The position numbers and the translations under genes are program-made. Under the pieces are notes generated by a model that was not told the origin of the DNA, did no database searches, and saw nothing but the letters and a program-made list of their open reading frames with translations. Shown piece by piece: positions 10,293 to 22,648 of a stretch of 64,000 nt of DNA (position 1 is its first letter; every line of letters begins with the position of its first letter). This stretch comes from Saururus chinensis (taxonomy: Eukaryota > Streptophyta > Magnoliopsida > Piperales > Saururaceae): contig CP141149.1 of NCBI GenBank assembly GCA_035235625.1, forward strand, positions 18,913,893 to 18,977,892. Reading direction: 5' to 3'.

Positions 10293-13273
10293 TCATGTTA
10301 AGAAGCCTTGCATATTCCTTGGAGTTAGGATAGCTTGCATCGGATGGCGTTTAAGGGAGGTGAGCTGAATGGTCTCCACATTATCTTCCTCCCCTTCCTT
10401 CAGCCTCCATTGGAAGTCCTGTACAAACCGACCTATGGCAGAACAAGAGATCAGCATTGCCTGCAATGCTCCTGCACAGCTTCTTTTCCCTCCTCCAAAG
10501 GCCATTGTCCTGTGTAAATCCATTGTCTCGTTGGTCTTCCCCAAAAATCTATCTGGATTCCACTCCTCCGGATGGTCCCATTCCTTCTTATCCATGTTAC
10601 ATCCATATATATTTACTGCAATCTGTAAAATTTCAAAATAAGAAAGTTGCAAGAAGCAACCTTGTGGTCAGAATCACAAACTGATGTTTTCAGTTAGTCA
10701 TAAATAATGAAAACCTTGACAATCATCTGAAATCAATCACTTTTTGAAGCAAGTGATGGTTTTAAATCTTAAGCAAGATAATTCACCTCAACCCCAGCTG
10801 GAATCGAATAGCCGCCTAGTTGGGTATCCTCATGTACATATCTTAAGGGAATGATGGGAACAGGAGAATGCCTTCTAAGAGTTTCATGGAAGACAGCGCT
10901 CAGATATGGTAGCTGAGACAAATGGTCCTCTGTCATCCTTTCATCGCCACAAACTTCACAAATTTCTTTATAAAGGCGATCCTAGAATTTTAAATGATAA
11001 TTAGAAAAATCAACAAGACATACAGGCAAGCAGAAGAAAACAATAAGCAATTATTTACCTGACACTCTGGGTTCTTGGCAAGTTCAAACATTGCCCATTC
11101 AGTGGCGACCATAGTAGTATCAGAGCTTTCAATTATTGCCTCCCAAACAAGCATGGTCAGTTCATCCTCTGTCAGCGTTTTTGCTTCAGAAAGAAGAAAA
11201 TCGAGATAACAGTCTACTTTCTGTAGAGATAAATCAATGCTATAAGATTAGAATTCATTTTTGATTAAAGTGCTAAAGAACTTAAGCATATATACAGATT
11301 ACACATCAATCACCTCTCCCAGATCAACCATTCTCTTTCTCTTTGCTATAAGTGCCTTTGTGACTGCAAGCTTGCGAGTGGCCATTTTTTGAATCTTCAT
11401 CTCAAGGGTTTTGTTTGGTATCCACCTTAGATTAGGGAAGAAATCTCTCCAGTCCACCTCAATTGCTCCCATCATTGGATCAACCACCAAGGTGTTATAG
11501 ATTTCCTGTTTTGAAAAGCTGGTTCCAAGCTCATCCACATAAATAGATTCGATATCCTTGCCCACAGCCTGAAAATTTGATATTAGGTTTAAACAATATA
11601 TTATTTCTATACTCCCATTTGGGGAAAAAAAAGAGAAGAATATTGATCAATTTGAAGAAAACTTACTTGTTTTAAAGCTAAACGGAAAAGTTCTTCTTTG
11701 AATATCTCTCTAAATTTGACAGCTTGATTAGAAGTATTTTTGACAAGTATGTGCAGGCGATTCAAGCAGCTCTCCGACATTGATTCTCTGAGATCACGGT
11801 GTTTTTTCTAATATAGAAAAAAATCAATCTACCAACATAAGCCAAACATGTTATTGAGGACTACCATTTAGTTTAAACGGATGCAATGCATTCATGACAT
11901 AAATACAGTTGGAAGGAACCCAACTTGATCTTGATTATCCGTTTCTCAAAATTAATTTCAAATACACTACACATAAATCCAACTTGATCTTAATTATCTT
12001 ATTAAAACATAGCTTTATACCGATAGATAAACAACATTCTAACTTCTTGAAAGTAATTTTAGTTTTATTATTCAAAACAAATATCATTTTTCATGAAGAA
12101 ACACTGAATCAATCAGCCCAAACAGAATGAGAATGACTTAAGCCAATTCCAATCCTTTCCAACTATACCTGTTCCGCTGACAGCATTATATACCTTTTAT
12201 CAGTCACGATGCCAATTTTAGTTATTCAAACAATCGGTTCCTCCCAATAACAAATGTCTGAAATTTTGAAAGAAGTTAAATATTGAGATCAAATTCCAGA
12301 AAATAAGCACAGCAAGTAAATACCTGAGCATTTGCTCCTAAAATGCTCGTGAGTATATATCGCTTTACCATCCGGTGGAACTCGCCATAGTCACTCATGG
12401 CAACCATGGACTTATCTGCTGTTAGTAGTGTTAATGCATTTGAGAGCTTCCTTGTAGAAATAGAGGAGAACTTAGTTACCATGGCCTGCAAAAGTGAAAC
12501 GTGACCATACTGAACGCATCAAACACCCAACCCCATCATTGTAAACATGAAAGTATGGGCATTAATGAATCAAAGAGTAGTTTCATGTTGCTGAGGGAAT
12601 AAGTGATGCTTCTTTACAGAGTGTCAGTACTCGAGGTTTTTTATTGAGAACTTGTAGCCGAACAAACATATTCCATTGTTTATATTCATGATCTGAATCG
12701 TCTTTGTTTTTTCTACCAAACTGGTCTAACATAAAACAACAAGTTCTTAACTTTTTAATTTGAAACGAAGAGAAAGGAGAGAAGAGAGAAGAACAGAGAG
12801 AAGAACACGAAAACATGAGGATTAGAGGTGATCTGGATACCTCTTTTGCAAGTTGTGTCGAGTTGAGGACAATTACAGTGGAAGCTCCGGTCCTAATTGA
12901 GTAAATTGGACCATACATCTCAGCCCATTTGGCAAATGTCTGGTGGGGCTTCTTTTCCTTCAATTGATGCAAATTCCCAATCAACGGCAGTCCAGGAACA
13001 GCTACAAACACAATCCAATCATCCTCAGAGAAAGAAAGAGAACATCTTTCCATGGAAGAATAGTACCAATGGTTCGAAGACCAATACAGACGCCCAAGTC
13101 GCAGTATCTCATCGAGAAGCAGAGCAACATAAATCGTACATACCTGGGGGCGAGTTAGATGGTCTCCTCTGGTTCAACAGAGACCTGCCCACCATGAACA
13201 CCATCAATAGGCCTAGAATGCTAGCAGCGGCAGCAGCCATGGCATGTTCTCCCTGCATGAAACCTATCTCCAT
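10293..13273 (-). CDS. KO: ent-kaurene oxidase (CYP701A), copy A
   Basis: Cytochrome P450 that oxidises ent-kaurene in three steps to ent-kaurenoic acid, early in gibberellin synthesis, at the plastid envelope. Exons (minus order): 13273-13144, 13001-12841, 12485-12324, 11807-11667, 11568-11314, 11220-11059, 10981-10787, 10622-10293; all introns GT-AG. They give 511 residues, the family's usual size, with no internal stop. Visible parts: N-terminal hydrophobic anchor (about residues 12-31), a [11 protein letters not shown] hinge, I-helix SSDTT (315-319), ExxR as ETLR (370-373), and heme loop [10 protein letters not shown] with Cys451. The start at 13273 (gaggATGG) puts the anchor at the N terminus; the longer in-frame ATG at 13357 is conserved in copy B but gives an unlikely leader. 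About 45 residues differ from copy B, scattered, with the catalytic motifs intact. A role in specialised diterpenoids is possible. Confidence 0.93.
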
Positions 13274-13560
13274 CCTCTCACAAGCCTTAACAAGCAACAA
13301 TGAGTTTGCTCTGTTCTTTGCATCCAAACTCCGGTCTTTGCATGCCTCTAGTAACAATGGGTGGGCACTGCCTCACTGTGGCAGTTGGAAGCTGCCCATG
13401 AAGACGACAAGAAAGATGAGATGAGAACGAATCTACTGAAGGAACTTTGAAGTTAATACCTCTTTTATGCTTTTGGACGCTAGTAAGTGGCAGCAAGCAT
13501 GGAATATTTTTGGCATTAGATCCAGGTGAACTTCATGAACGAACTCACGTAAATTTTTTT

Positions 13561-15060
13561 ACTATAAAAACTCAAGATGTCTCTGACTTGTTGACGGTCA
13601 GAGCATGACAACCATTGGCCATGATCTCATGCCTGGCTCACTACAGTTTTGGCTAATTTTTCCCCAAAATATCATGTAGAATTCAACTTCAATCATTGAA
13701 AATAAATTTGATTTTACTGGGGCAACGTTGATTTTGCCTTTTCCCGGATATTTGGCTGCTTCCCATAAAGCCTGTCTGAGGAGAAAGTATCTACTGAAAC
13801 TGCTCTACAAAGTTTATATGTTCATTTATATTTAAATACATAAATTAAAATTTATGCCTCAATTTATTTAGTTTTAAATATATATAAATTTATCAAACAT
13901 GTCCATAGAACGGTTTTATTGAATAATTTTTTATGTTAGACCGTTCTACTACGTGGTGGTGCCTACTAAACACTTTTAAACACACAGTTCATACTTCAAA
14001 TTACTCACTTTTAAACACACAGTTTTATCTAAACGTGTTAAATATTTAAAAGATGTATCTACTATGTGATGTGACCCATTGCAGGGTTCTGGTGAATGAT
14101 TTTTTGTGATGTTGGATGCGAAAAGCGGCAAACTTTGGGTTTGTGGTGTGGATACAAAAGATTCTCCTTTGGACATAGACATAGTACTTGTCCCGACATC
14201 ATAAGATTTGCTATATGCTGTTGGCGTGTACTTTTTCATTTATGTTCACGCATAAAACAGTTTTATCATTAATAAAATTTCATAATTACCCTTTCTCCAT
14301 TCACGCATCTCTTCTTCTCTGCACCACTTCTAACAATATTACTGTTTGATTATCAACTTGCTGCCTAAACCCTCTCGCAGCTAATGGCGTTTAGGCAGTT
14401 CGGCATCCGTCTGGCCAGAGGAGCTGGCCAGGAGAGCCGCGCGCAGCCAACCCGATGTCATGTTTGACTGGTTAATGGCCGCGCGGTGAATCTTTGCACT
14501 AGCCAGATCTGGCCGGAGCTTACCCCAACCGCCACCCGAACACTGCCGTTGACCCTGACTGGTGACTTTCCCCGGTTGCGCTCTGCTGAACTCACGGGTC
14601 TACAACTTGGCAATGGCATTGTTTGAGAATTAGAAAAAAATGGTCAGTGATAAGGCTAGACGAAATTAGTCAGTACCCACCGGTCATTGCCTATAGCTGC
14701 AAGGACCTATGTTTATATTTTTTCTAGATTTGTAAACGAGACTTTACACTTCAGATTTTTGTACTCAGAGATACCGAGGATATATTTTCATTTGATACCT
14801 AGGGTATATTTTTGTTTGAGCCCATAGCCATGATAATTTATTTTATATATTTTTATTTAAATTATACTTAAGAATGTTTGATTCAGTTATACTATGAATA
14901 AAATTATTTAGGTGAGAAAAATTGATGTATAATGATTTAAATTTATAAAAATTATTTTCACAAATTTCATATTTCTTTATTTTTTCTCAATTTACAGCCA
15001 TTATATTCTAAAAATATTTCATAAATTTTAAAAAATATATGTATAAAAATCTAGGGTGTG
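13561..15060. other. Spacer between the two duplicated blocks
   Basis: No gene is seen. Mostly AT-rich; a GC-rich island at about 14375-14620 has no open frame worth calling. The words acacacagtt and acttttaaacac repeat locally near 13970-14030. This 1.5 kb has no counterpart at the outer ends of the two blocks. Confidence 0.5.
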
Positions 15061-18000
15061 ATACTGTGGTCCTCATGTCACACCATGCAAAGGGAACACA
15101 AAGTAACTTCAATAAACTCCATTCGTTCATACACAAACCTAACTCTGTGAGGAATTAAGGATATATGGCACCGTCAGCTAGTTATAATGTATCAGTCCAT
15201 CTTGTGTTCATTGAATATTTTAAGAAGCTTAAGAGGACTGCACGAAGTAATTGATTGTTTTTGTTAAGATGGTAAAGATGCCTCAATAGGACAACCTGAT
15301 CTAACATATAGTGCCACAAGGAAACAAGACCATGAACCACCCAAATCTAGCTTTGATTGGCTAGAGGTACCAATAAGAACCAATATCCATGAGCTTCATG
15401 CTCTAGTGGAGACCAAAAAAAAAAGATATGGCTGTGGTAAATTATGTTGAGAAGCCTTGCATATTCCTTGGAGTTAAGATAGCTTGCATTGGATGGAGTT
15501 TGAGGGAGGTGAGCTGACTGGTCTCCACATTATCTTCCTCCCCTTCCTTCAGCCTCCATTGGAAGTCCTGTACAAACCGACCAATGGCACAACAAGAGAT
15601 CAGCATTGCCTGCAATGCTCCTGCACAGCTTCTTTTCCCTCCTCCAAAGGCCATTGTCTTGTGTAAATCCATTGTCTCGTTGGTCTTCCCCAAAAATCTA
15701 TCTGGATTCCACTCCTCCGGATGGTCCCATTCCTTCTTATCCATGTTACATCCATATATATTTACTGCAATCTGTAAAATTTCATAATCAGAAAGTTGCA
15801 AGAATCAACCTTGTGGTCAAAATCACAAACTAATGTTTTCAGTTAGTCACAAATAATGAAAAATTTGACAATCTGAAATCAATCACTTTTTGAAGCAAGT
15901 GATGGTTTTAAATCTTAAGCAAGATAATTCACCTCAACCCCAGCAGGAATCGAATAGCCGCCTAGTTGGGTATCCTCATGTACATATCTCAAGGGAATGA
16001 TGGGAACAGGGGAATGCCTTCTAAGAGTTTCATGGAAGACAGCGCTCAGATATGGTAGCCGAGACAAATGGTCCTCTGTCATCCTCTCAGTGCCACAAAA
16101 TTCACAAGTTTCGTTATATAGGCGATCCTAGAATATTAAATGATAATCAGAAAAATCAACAAAACGTACAGGCAAGCAGAAGAAAACAATAAGCAATTAT
16201 TTACCTGACACTCTGGGTTCTTAGCAAGTTCAAACATTGCCCATTCAGTGGTGACCAAAGTAGTATCAGAGCTTTGAATTATTGCCTCCCAAACAAGCAT
16301 AGTCAATTCATCCTCTGTCAGTGTTTTTGCTTCAGACAGAAGAAAGTCGAGATAACAGTCTACTTTCTGTAGAGATAAATCAATGCTATAAGATTATAAT
16401 TCGTTTTTAATTGAAGTGCTAAAGGATTTAAGCTATACATAAAGTACATATCAATATGGACCATGCGATCACCTCTCCCAGATCAACCATTCTCTTTCTC
16501 TTTGCTATAAGTGCCTTTGTGACTGCAAGCTTGCGAGTGGCCATTTGTTGAATCTTAATCTCAAAAGTTGTGTTTGGTATCCACCTTAGATAAGGGAAGA
16601 AATCTCTCCAGTCTACCTCAATTGCTCCCATCATTGGATCAACCACCAAGGTGTCATAGATTTCCTGTTTTGAAAAGCGGGTTCCAAGCTCATCCACATA
16701 AATAGATTCGATATCCTTGCCCACAGCCTGAACATTTGATATTAGGTTTAAACAATATATTATCGCCTTACTTCCTTCCATTTGGGAAAAAAGTAGAGAA
16801 GAATATTCATCGATTTCAAGAAAACTTACTTGTTTTAAAGCTAAAGAGAAAAGTTCTTCTTTGAATATCTCTCTAAATTTGACAGCTTGATTAGGAGCGT
16901 TTTTTACAAGAGCATGCAGCCGATTCAAGCTTCTCTCCGACATTGATTCTCTGAGATGACGGTTTCTTTTCTATAATAGTAAAAAATCAATCTATCAACA
17001 TAAGTCAAACATATTGAGGACTACGATTTAGTAAAAACTGATGCAATACATTCATAACATAAAAATAGTTGGAAGGAACCCAACAATTGATCTTATTATC
17101 TGTTTCCCAAAATTAATTTCGAATACACTGCACATAAATCTAACTTGATCTTAATTATCTTATTGAAACATAATTTTTTACCGATAGATAAACAGCATTC
17201 TAATAACTTTGAAAGCGATTTTAGTTTCGTTATTAAAAAATATACTCCATATTATTTTTCATGAAGAAACGCTGAATCAATCAGCCTAAATAGGACGATA
17301 CCAATTTTAGTTATGCAAAAAATCGGTTCCTCCCGGCAACAATTAAATGTTTGATATTTTGAAAGAAGTTAATATTGAGATCAAATTGCCAGAAAAATAA
17401 GCACGGCATGTAAATACCTGAGCATTTGTTCCTAAAATGCTTGTGAGCATATATCGCTTTACCATCCGGTGGAACTCGCCATAGTCACTCATGGCAACCA
17501 TGGATTTGTCTGCTGTTAGTAGTGTTAATGCATTTGGGAGCTTCCTTGTAGAAATAGACGAAAATTTAGTCACCATGGCCTGGAAAAATGAAACGTGTCC
17601 ATGCTGAACGAATCAAACATCCAATCCGATAATGTAAAATTAAATAATAAATGCATTAATGAATCAAAGAGTAGTCTCAGGTTGCTAAGGGAATAAGTGT
17701 CCATGCTTTTTTACAGATGCATCAGTACTCGAGTTGTTTTATTGAAAACTTGTAGCCAAACACAACATATTCCATAGTACATATTCATGATCTGAATTGT
17801 CTTTGTTTTTTCTACCAAACTGGCCCAATTAACATAACACAATGACAAGTTCTAAACTTATTTAATTTGAAAATGATTTCTCTATGAGAAAAGAAACGAG
17901 AGAAGAGAAAAGACAGAGAAAACATTTAAAAATGAGGATTAGAGTTGATCCGGCTACCTCTTTAGCAAGTTGTGTCGAGTTGAGGACAACTACAGTGGAA

Positions 18001-18650
18001 GCTCCGGTCCTAAGTGAGTAGATTGGACCATAAATATCAGCCCATTTGGCAAATGTCTGGTGGGGCTTCTTCTCCTTCACTTGATGCAAATTCCCAATCA
18101 ACGGCAGTCCAGGAACAGCTAGAAACACAATCCAATCATCGTCAGAGAAAGAAAGAGAGAATCTTTCCATGTAACAATAGAACCAATGTTTCGAAGACCA
18201 ATACAGACGCCCAAGTCGCAGTATCATATTGAGAATCAGAGCAACATAAATCACTAATACCTGGGGGAGAGTTAGATGGCCTCCTCTGGTTCAACAGAGA
18301 CCTGCCCACCAAGAACACCGTCAATAGGCCTAGAATGCCAGCAGCGACTCCAGCCATGGCATGTTCTCCCAGCAAGAAGCCCATCTCCATCCTCTCACAA
18401 ACCTTTACAAGCAACAATGAGTTTGCTCTTTTCTTTGCATCCAAACCCTGGAGTTTGCATGCCTTTAGTAGCAATGGGTTTGCACCGGAGTGCCCATGAA
18501 GGCGACAAGAAAGATGAGAAAGAATATACCGAAGGAAATTTGAAGTTAGAACTTAGAACCTTTTTGTGCTTTTGGAGGCTAGTAAGTAGCAGCAAGCACA
18601 TCTTTCGGCATTAGTTCCAGCTGAAATTCGTGATCACGTAAATTTTTTTT
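15060..18650. repeat. Tandem duplication block, copy B (holds KO copy B)
   Basis: Direct-repeat partner of 9495-13560, in the same orientation, with matching exons, introns and flanks. Intron and UTR differences are numerous but alignable by eye. The piece just downstream of the stop (about 15300-15400) is more diverged from copy A than the rest. Confidence 0.85.
15442..18390 (-). CDS. KO: ent-kaurene oxidase (CYP701A), copy B
   Basis: Second complete copy of the P450 that makes ent-kaurenoic acid. Exons (minus order): 18390-18261, 18118-17958, 17579-17418, 16970-16830, 16727-16473, 16366-16205, 16127-15933, 15771-15442. Each exon has exactly the length of its copy-A partner, giving 511 residues with no internal stop. 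The I-helix reads QSSDTT where copy A has ESSDTT; ETLR and [10 protein letters not shown] are kept. Differences are densest in the anchor (exon 1, 8 of 43) and in exon 4 (9 of 47), and fewer in exons 3, 6 and 8 (3 of 54, 3 of 54 and 5 of 109). Retention of every splice site and a full frame argues that both copies are, or were until recently, functional. Start chosen as for copy A (ATG at 18390). Confidence 0.93.
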
Positions 18651-18881
18651 TTAAAAATAGTTTAAAAACTAACGTAAATATCAGTCCCTGGGAAGAGTTT
18701 TTCATGCTCACAAATGGGCCCAACTTAATAAATGCACGGGCTTCCCTTATGGTTAAAGCTAGGAATTTTTATGTAATTGCAATTGTTTATGACTTATGAA
18801 TATGTTTATTTATACATGATCATTATAATAACTAATATTGTCTTGTAGATCGAATAATGAGTTTCAAAAGTCTTTGCTAAT

Positions 18882-19079
18882 GGAGGAAGTCACTAAGGCT
18901 AGGGATTAATTGGTTTTGTATATGATGGTTTTGCTTCTGTTTAAACTGAGCACTAAGAAAGGTTAGTCTATTATGGGAGTGGAGGAAGTCACTAAGGCTA
19001 GGGATTAATTGGTTTTGTATATAATGGTTTTGCTTATGTTTAAACTGAGCACTAAGAAAGGTTAGACTATTATGGGAGT
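18882..19079. repeat. Tandem duplication, two 99-bp units
   Basis: Unit ggaggaagtcactaaggc to tattatgggagt occurs at 18882-18980 and 18981-19079, with only about three differences. A recent local duplication. The frame read through it is only a repeat of the same peptide and is not a gene. Confidence 0.9.
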
Positions 19080-19479
19080 GTATAGTATTCAAATTAATCC
19101 CAACTTGCTAGGGCATGTTGAAAATATCTTAGCTAAGTCTGGTAAAAAATTTATGGTTTTTTGTGAAGTATATTATGGTTAAAGAGTTATTTTTGTGGAG
19201 TTTAGTTTTCGGCTAATTGGCAGTAACTTATTTTGGACTTTGATTTGGGTCTTTTCTTCATAAAATAGGCCTTCAAAAATTACTAGAGATACAACAACGT
19301 ATCTATTTTCATCTCATACTTTTTTAGATTTTTGCCTATTAATATTGATTTACTAAATATCGATAATCCATGCTATACTGGATTTACATTTCTATCAATG
19401 TGTGTTCCAAGATTTTTCCCAAGACCAATTTGACTTAGATTACTCTCAAATTTCATGTGGACAAAATTATCTAAGTACT

Positions 19480-21130
19480 CTGTTTAGAATAAATGCCATA
19501 CCCCATGATTTTTAAAATTCTTTTATTATAATAAAATTAGCATAAATGAATTTTCTTTTCAAAAATTCTTTTGTCAATCCTTTGACAAATTTTGTCAAAT
19601 TATCCTTGGGGTGACTCATTTGTTTTTTAATATAAAAATATTCAAACCATCTATATATATGATAAAGTCAAATCACACATAAATTATATAAGATTTTGCC
19701 TGAGTATATACCAAGATCCATTATATATACAATCATAATAATTAACACTCACGTGCCTAACTTCAAATTTACATACCATACTAAACATTTGATGTCAAAG
19801 ATAAGAAATCCTACATTGTTATTAAGAGTTTGATGTCTTTCCCTTCTCAACAATCTAAACCCAACTACTCTTCTGACAAACCCCCATCATGAGGATGTTC
19901 AGTATATGAATATGCCCAATGAGATGATTAAACAAGTATTATAAAAGACAATGCACATGATTTCATCACACCATCATAAATCAATAATTTTATTATAAAG
20001 CCTGTTTTATCCATGTCATGAAGCTAAGGCCCACAAGGGCTCATAGACTAAGTAGTTGAGATTCTGATTTTCATGATCATTGAAACTTTTTATATTGTGC
20101 TATGTAGGACTAATCATCTATTAATGCTTTGGTCCATTCGAACTCATCTCTCAGTCTTTAGAGAGCTGGAAGACCTTTGTCTTATTTCATATTATCCATT
20201 TTTTATCTATGTGGCTAAAAACTTACTTAAGGAGCCATCCAAATGCAAGGGCCATTGATATAACTGTATAGGGGTGTGATCCATTATAAGGATTTTCACA
20301 CACAAAGGCACATATAATTATATTTCATGCATTCAATATTATATTATTATGTCTCATAATAATAACCTAATACATGTAATATTTCATACTAAAAAAATTA
20401 CCCAAAACCAACTTATTATCGGTAGACTCAATGACATGTCGGTCAAGTCATTGATGACCATTGGTAACCCATTAACATGCCAAACCCTCAACAACTGTGG
20501 AATTGTAAGGAAAAGCCTTCCTCATCGATGCCTCATTGACGCGTCAGCCTCACTGCCGATGACTAGCCAATTGCACACCAACATGTTGATGTTCATGCGT
20601 GATAGTTCTGTCATCTCCTGTGTTACATTGACAACATCATCGACATGTTGGTGGACATGTCAATAACAAGTAGCAACAAATGTTCTGATTTTCAGAATAA
20701 CTACCCATAAGCAATGTATAACATATATCAACACTTATATTGTCCCATAGCAATACTAAAAAGTGATTTCATAGAGTTAAATATTCAATTAACATAAAAC
20801 TCACGATTCTTCTTCATCATTACAACAAGAGCATCACAGAGATTCATACTTTCATGCTTCCATATCCAATGATTTCTTGATTCAAATCATACATACATTT
20901 TCCAAGTTAAATCATAGTAACAGGGTTAGTAATAAGACCTCTTATCTGCCAATAAAAATCAAGGCCTCCAAGAACCCGATTCTTCTTCCCTCTTTCATTG
21001 AACTTTAACATGCCCATGTCCACTATTCTCTCCCAAAGTTGGAGAATTCATAGAATTTGAGTCAAGGTTTGTTAAGGTACATATATGAGAATCAAATAAC
21101 CAAATTTTGATACATAATCGTCTCATGGAA
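19480..21130 (+). mobile_element. Ty3/Gypsy-type LTR relic, copy 1
   Basis: Diverged but alignable with 22650-24030. Shared anchors are tcctttgacaaat, gagtatataccaa, tcatgaag(c)taagg, and the stretch around ctttaacatgcccatg / caaagttggaga / gatttgagtcaa. Read with copy 2, which begins with a typical LTR start, it is best taken as LTR-derived sequence of an old Gypsy element. Broken and without a recognisable protein domain. Divergence between the copies suggests great age. Confidence 0.45.
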
Positions 21131-22648
21131 CTGCTTGGAATCATTCTCAATTGCAATTCCAAACCATTAGTAAGACTGTTCTAGAGTCATCGGAGCATCA
21201 AAGGCTACCGATAGTGTTTTTTGCATTTATTGGTGAGTTAACTGATGCATCAAACATTATCGGCAATGAATCGAAAGTTTCATTTGTAGGTCCACCAATG
21301 TGTTGAGGCCTACCAACGATACTTTTTACTTTAAATAAAATTAAAATAAACTTCATTCTTATCATTGTTGCTACTTTCTTGTTTATTGCTCAATAATATT
21401 ATATTTATTAAAGAGGTTCATCAATTCAAAGAACACAAAGCCCTATAACATAAGAATTACTAGAAAACTACCGAGTATAATTCATGAATAAAATGCATAT
21501 GAATTTCTCACATAAATTATGGATGTTACAATAAAAATCCCTAGTTGATTCAAAGTCTGTAACATTGGTTTGTCATTTATGATAATCAATTCTTAAGGAA
21601 ATGTTGCACTATGCAGTAATTTATAGAATTATAAAATAATTAGATAATTGGACCAACCCCTAGATTTAATTTAAGGCCTTGAACCCCTAAGCCTTATGTC
21701 ATCTTAATTTCATTGAAATTGGTTTATCCTAGGTATTTTTCCTAAAAATTAGAAATAAGAAGAGTGGTTAATTAGGGTTTTGTTATATATGTGGCCAAGA
21801 CGAGTGAATTGTCTACACTATTCACCCAATTTAATCAAAGTATGTAATTCTCCATTACAATGTCTTTTGAATTTCATTCTCACATGTTGAGGCTATGCAA
21901 AGACGTTCGGGAAGAGAACATGCATGTAAAGGGTTCATTGATATGACAAATCATGCGACTAAGTGGGTTTCTAGGGTATAATGGTAATTTTGTATGATGC
22001 ATCAGGTTACAATGCTAAGGGCATTAGATATGATTAAGGTATAATAATCCATGCTAGTTACATGCCAATTTTGTCTATTCTTATGCTTAGGATTGGGTAA
22101 GGGTTCAATCATAATGCATATACAATTAACAAGAGATAAATTAATGGGTAATAGCAAACATCCTGAACATTAAGTAATTTTGACATTTGATGTTTAATGT
22201 TGTGTTGATTGTGATTATTTTAATTGCCTTGTTGGTATTTCCTAGGTTGGGCAACGAGATAATAAAATGGAATAATTTTAGTGCCACACATACACCAAAA
22301 AAATTACTAATATAGTCCAAGTGGGCTCTTGTGGACTTTTGGTGGCACGGGCAAATGTCATCAGGACTGATGCCACTTGGAGATGGGTGGTCTAGGAAAG
22401 TTGCCTCTTCATTGAAGGGTGGCTGGGTAAAGTGGAAGATAATTTTTAACTTATTTATGTAAATCATTGTCATTCGGTGTACTTAAATATTGTTAGAAGT
22501 GGAATTCTTCATATTTATTTTTGTTGTTTACTCCAACTATGATGCACGATTAGTCTTGTTAGATCAAATTGATGATTATCTAAATCTATATGATAATAAT
22601 AATTTTAGTTCATGGGAATCATGATAAAGATGTATTTGATATGGTACG
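21131..22648. other. Intergenic, no gene seen
   Basis: AT-rich spacer between two related LTR relics. No coding signal; an open frame at 22141-22473 on the minus strand has no recognisable family. Confidence 0.45.

Larger units (their letters stand above)
9495..13560. repeat. Tandem duplication block, copy A (holds KO copy A)
   Basis: The block shares sequence throughout with 15060-18650. At the left edge both read tcctcatgtcacaccatg, then both continue with ctagttataatgta and gttcattgaatattttaaga. At the right edge both keep gcttttgga.gctagtaagt and tcacgtaaattttttt, after which similarity stops. Introns and both flanks are shared, so this is a DNA-level duplication and not a retrocopy. Copy A carries an extra segment at about 9589-10033. 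Confidence 0.85.

Noticed and set aside
18877-19092. Minus-strand open frame with an internal peptide repeat
   Set aside because: The repeat is just the 99-bp tandem DNA duplication read in frame (99 is a multiple of three). No family or splice context.
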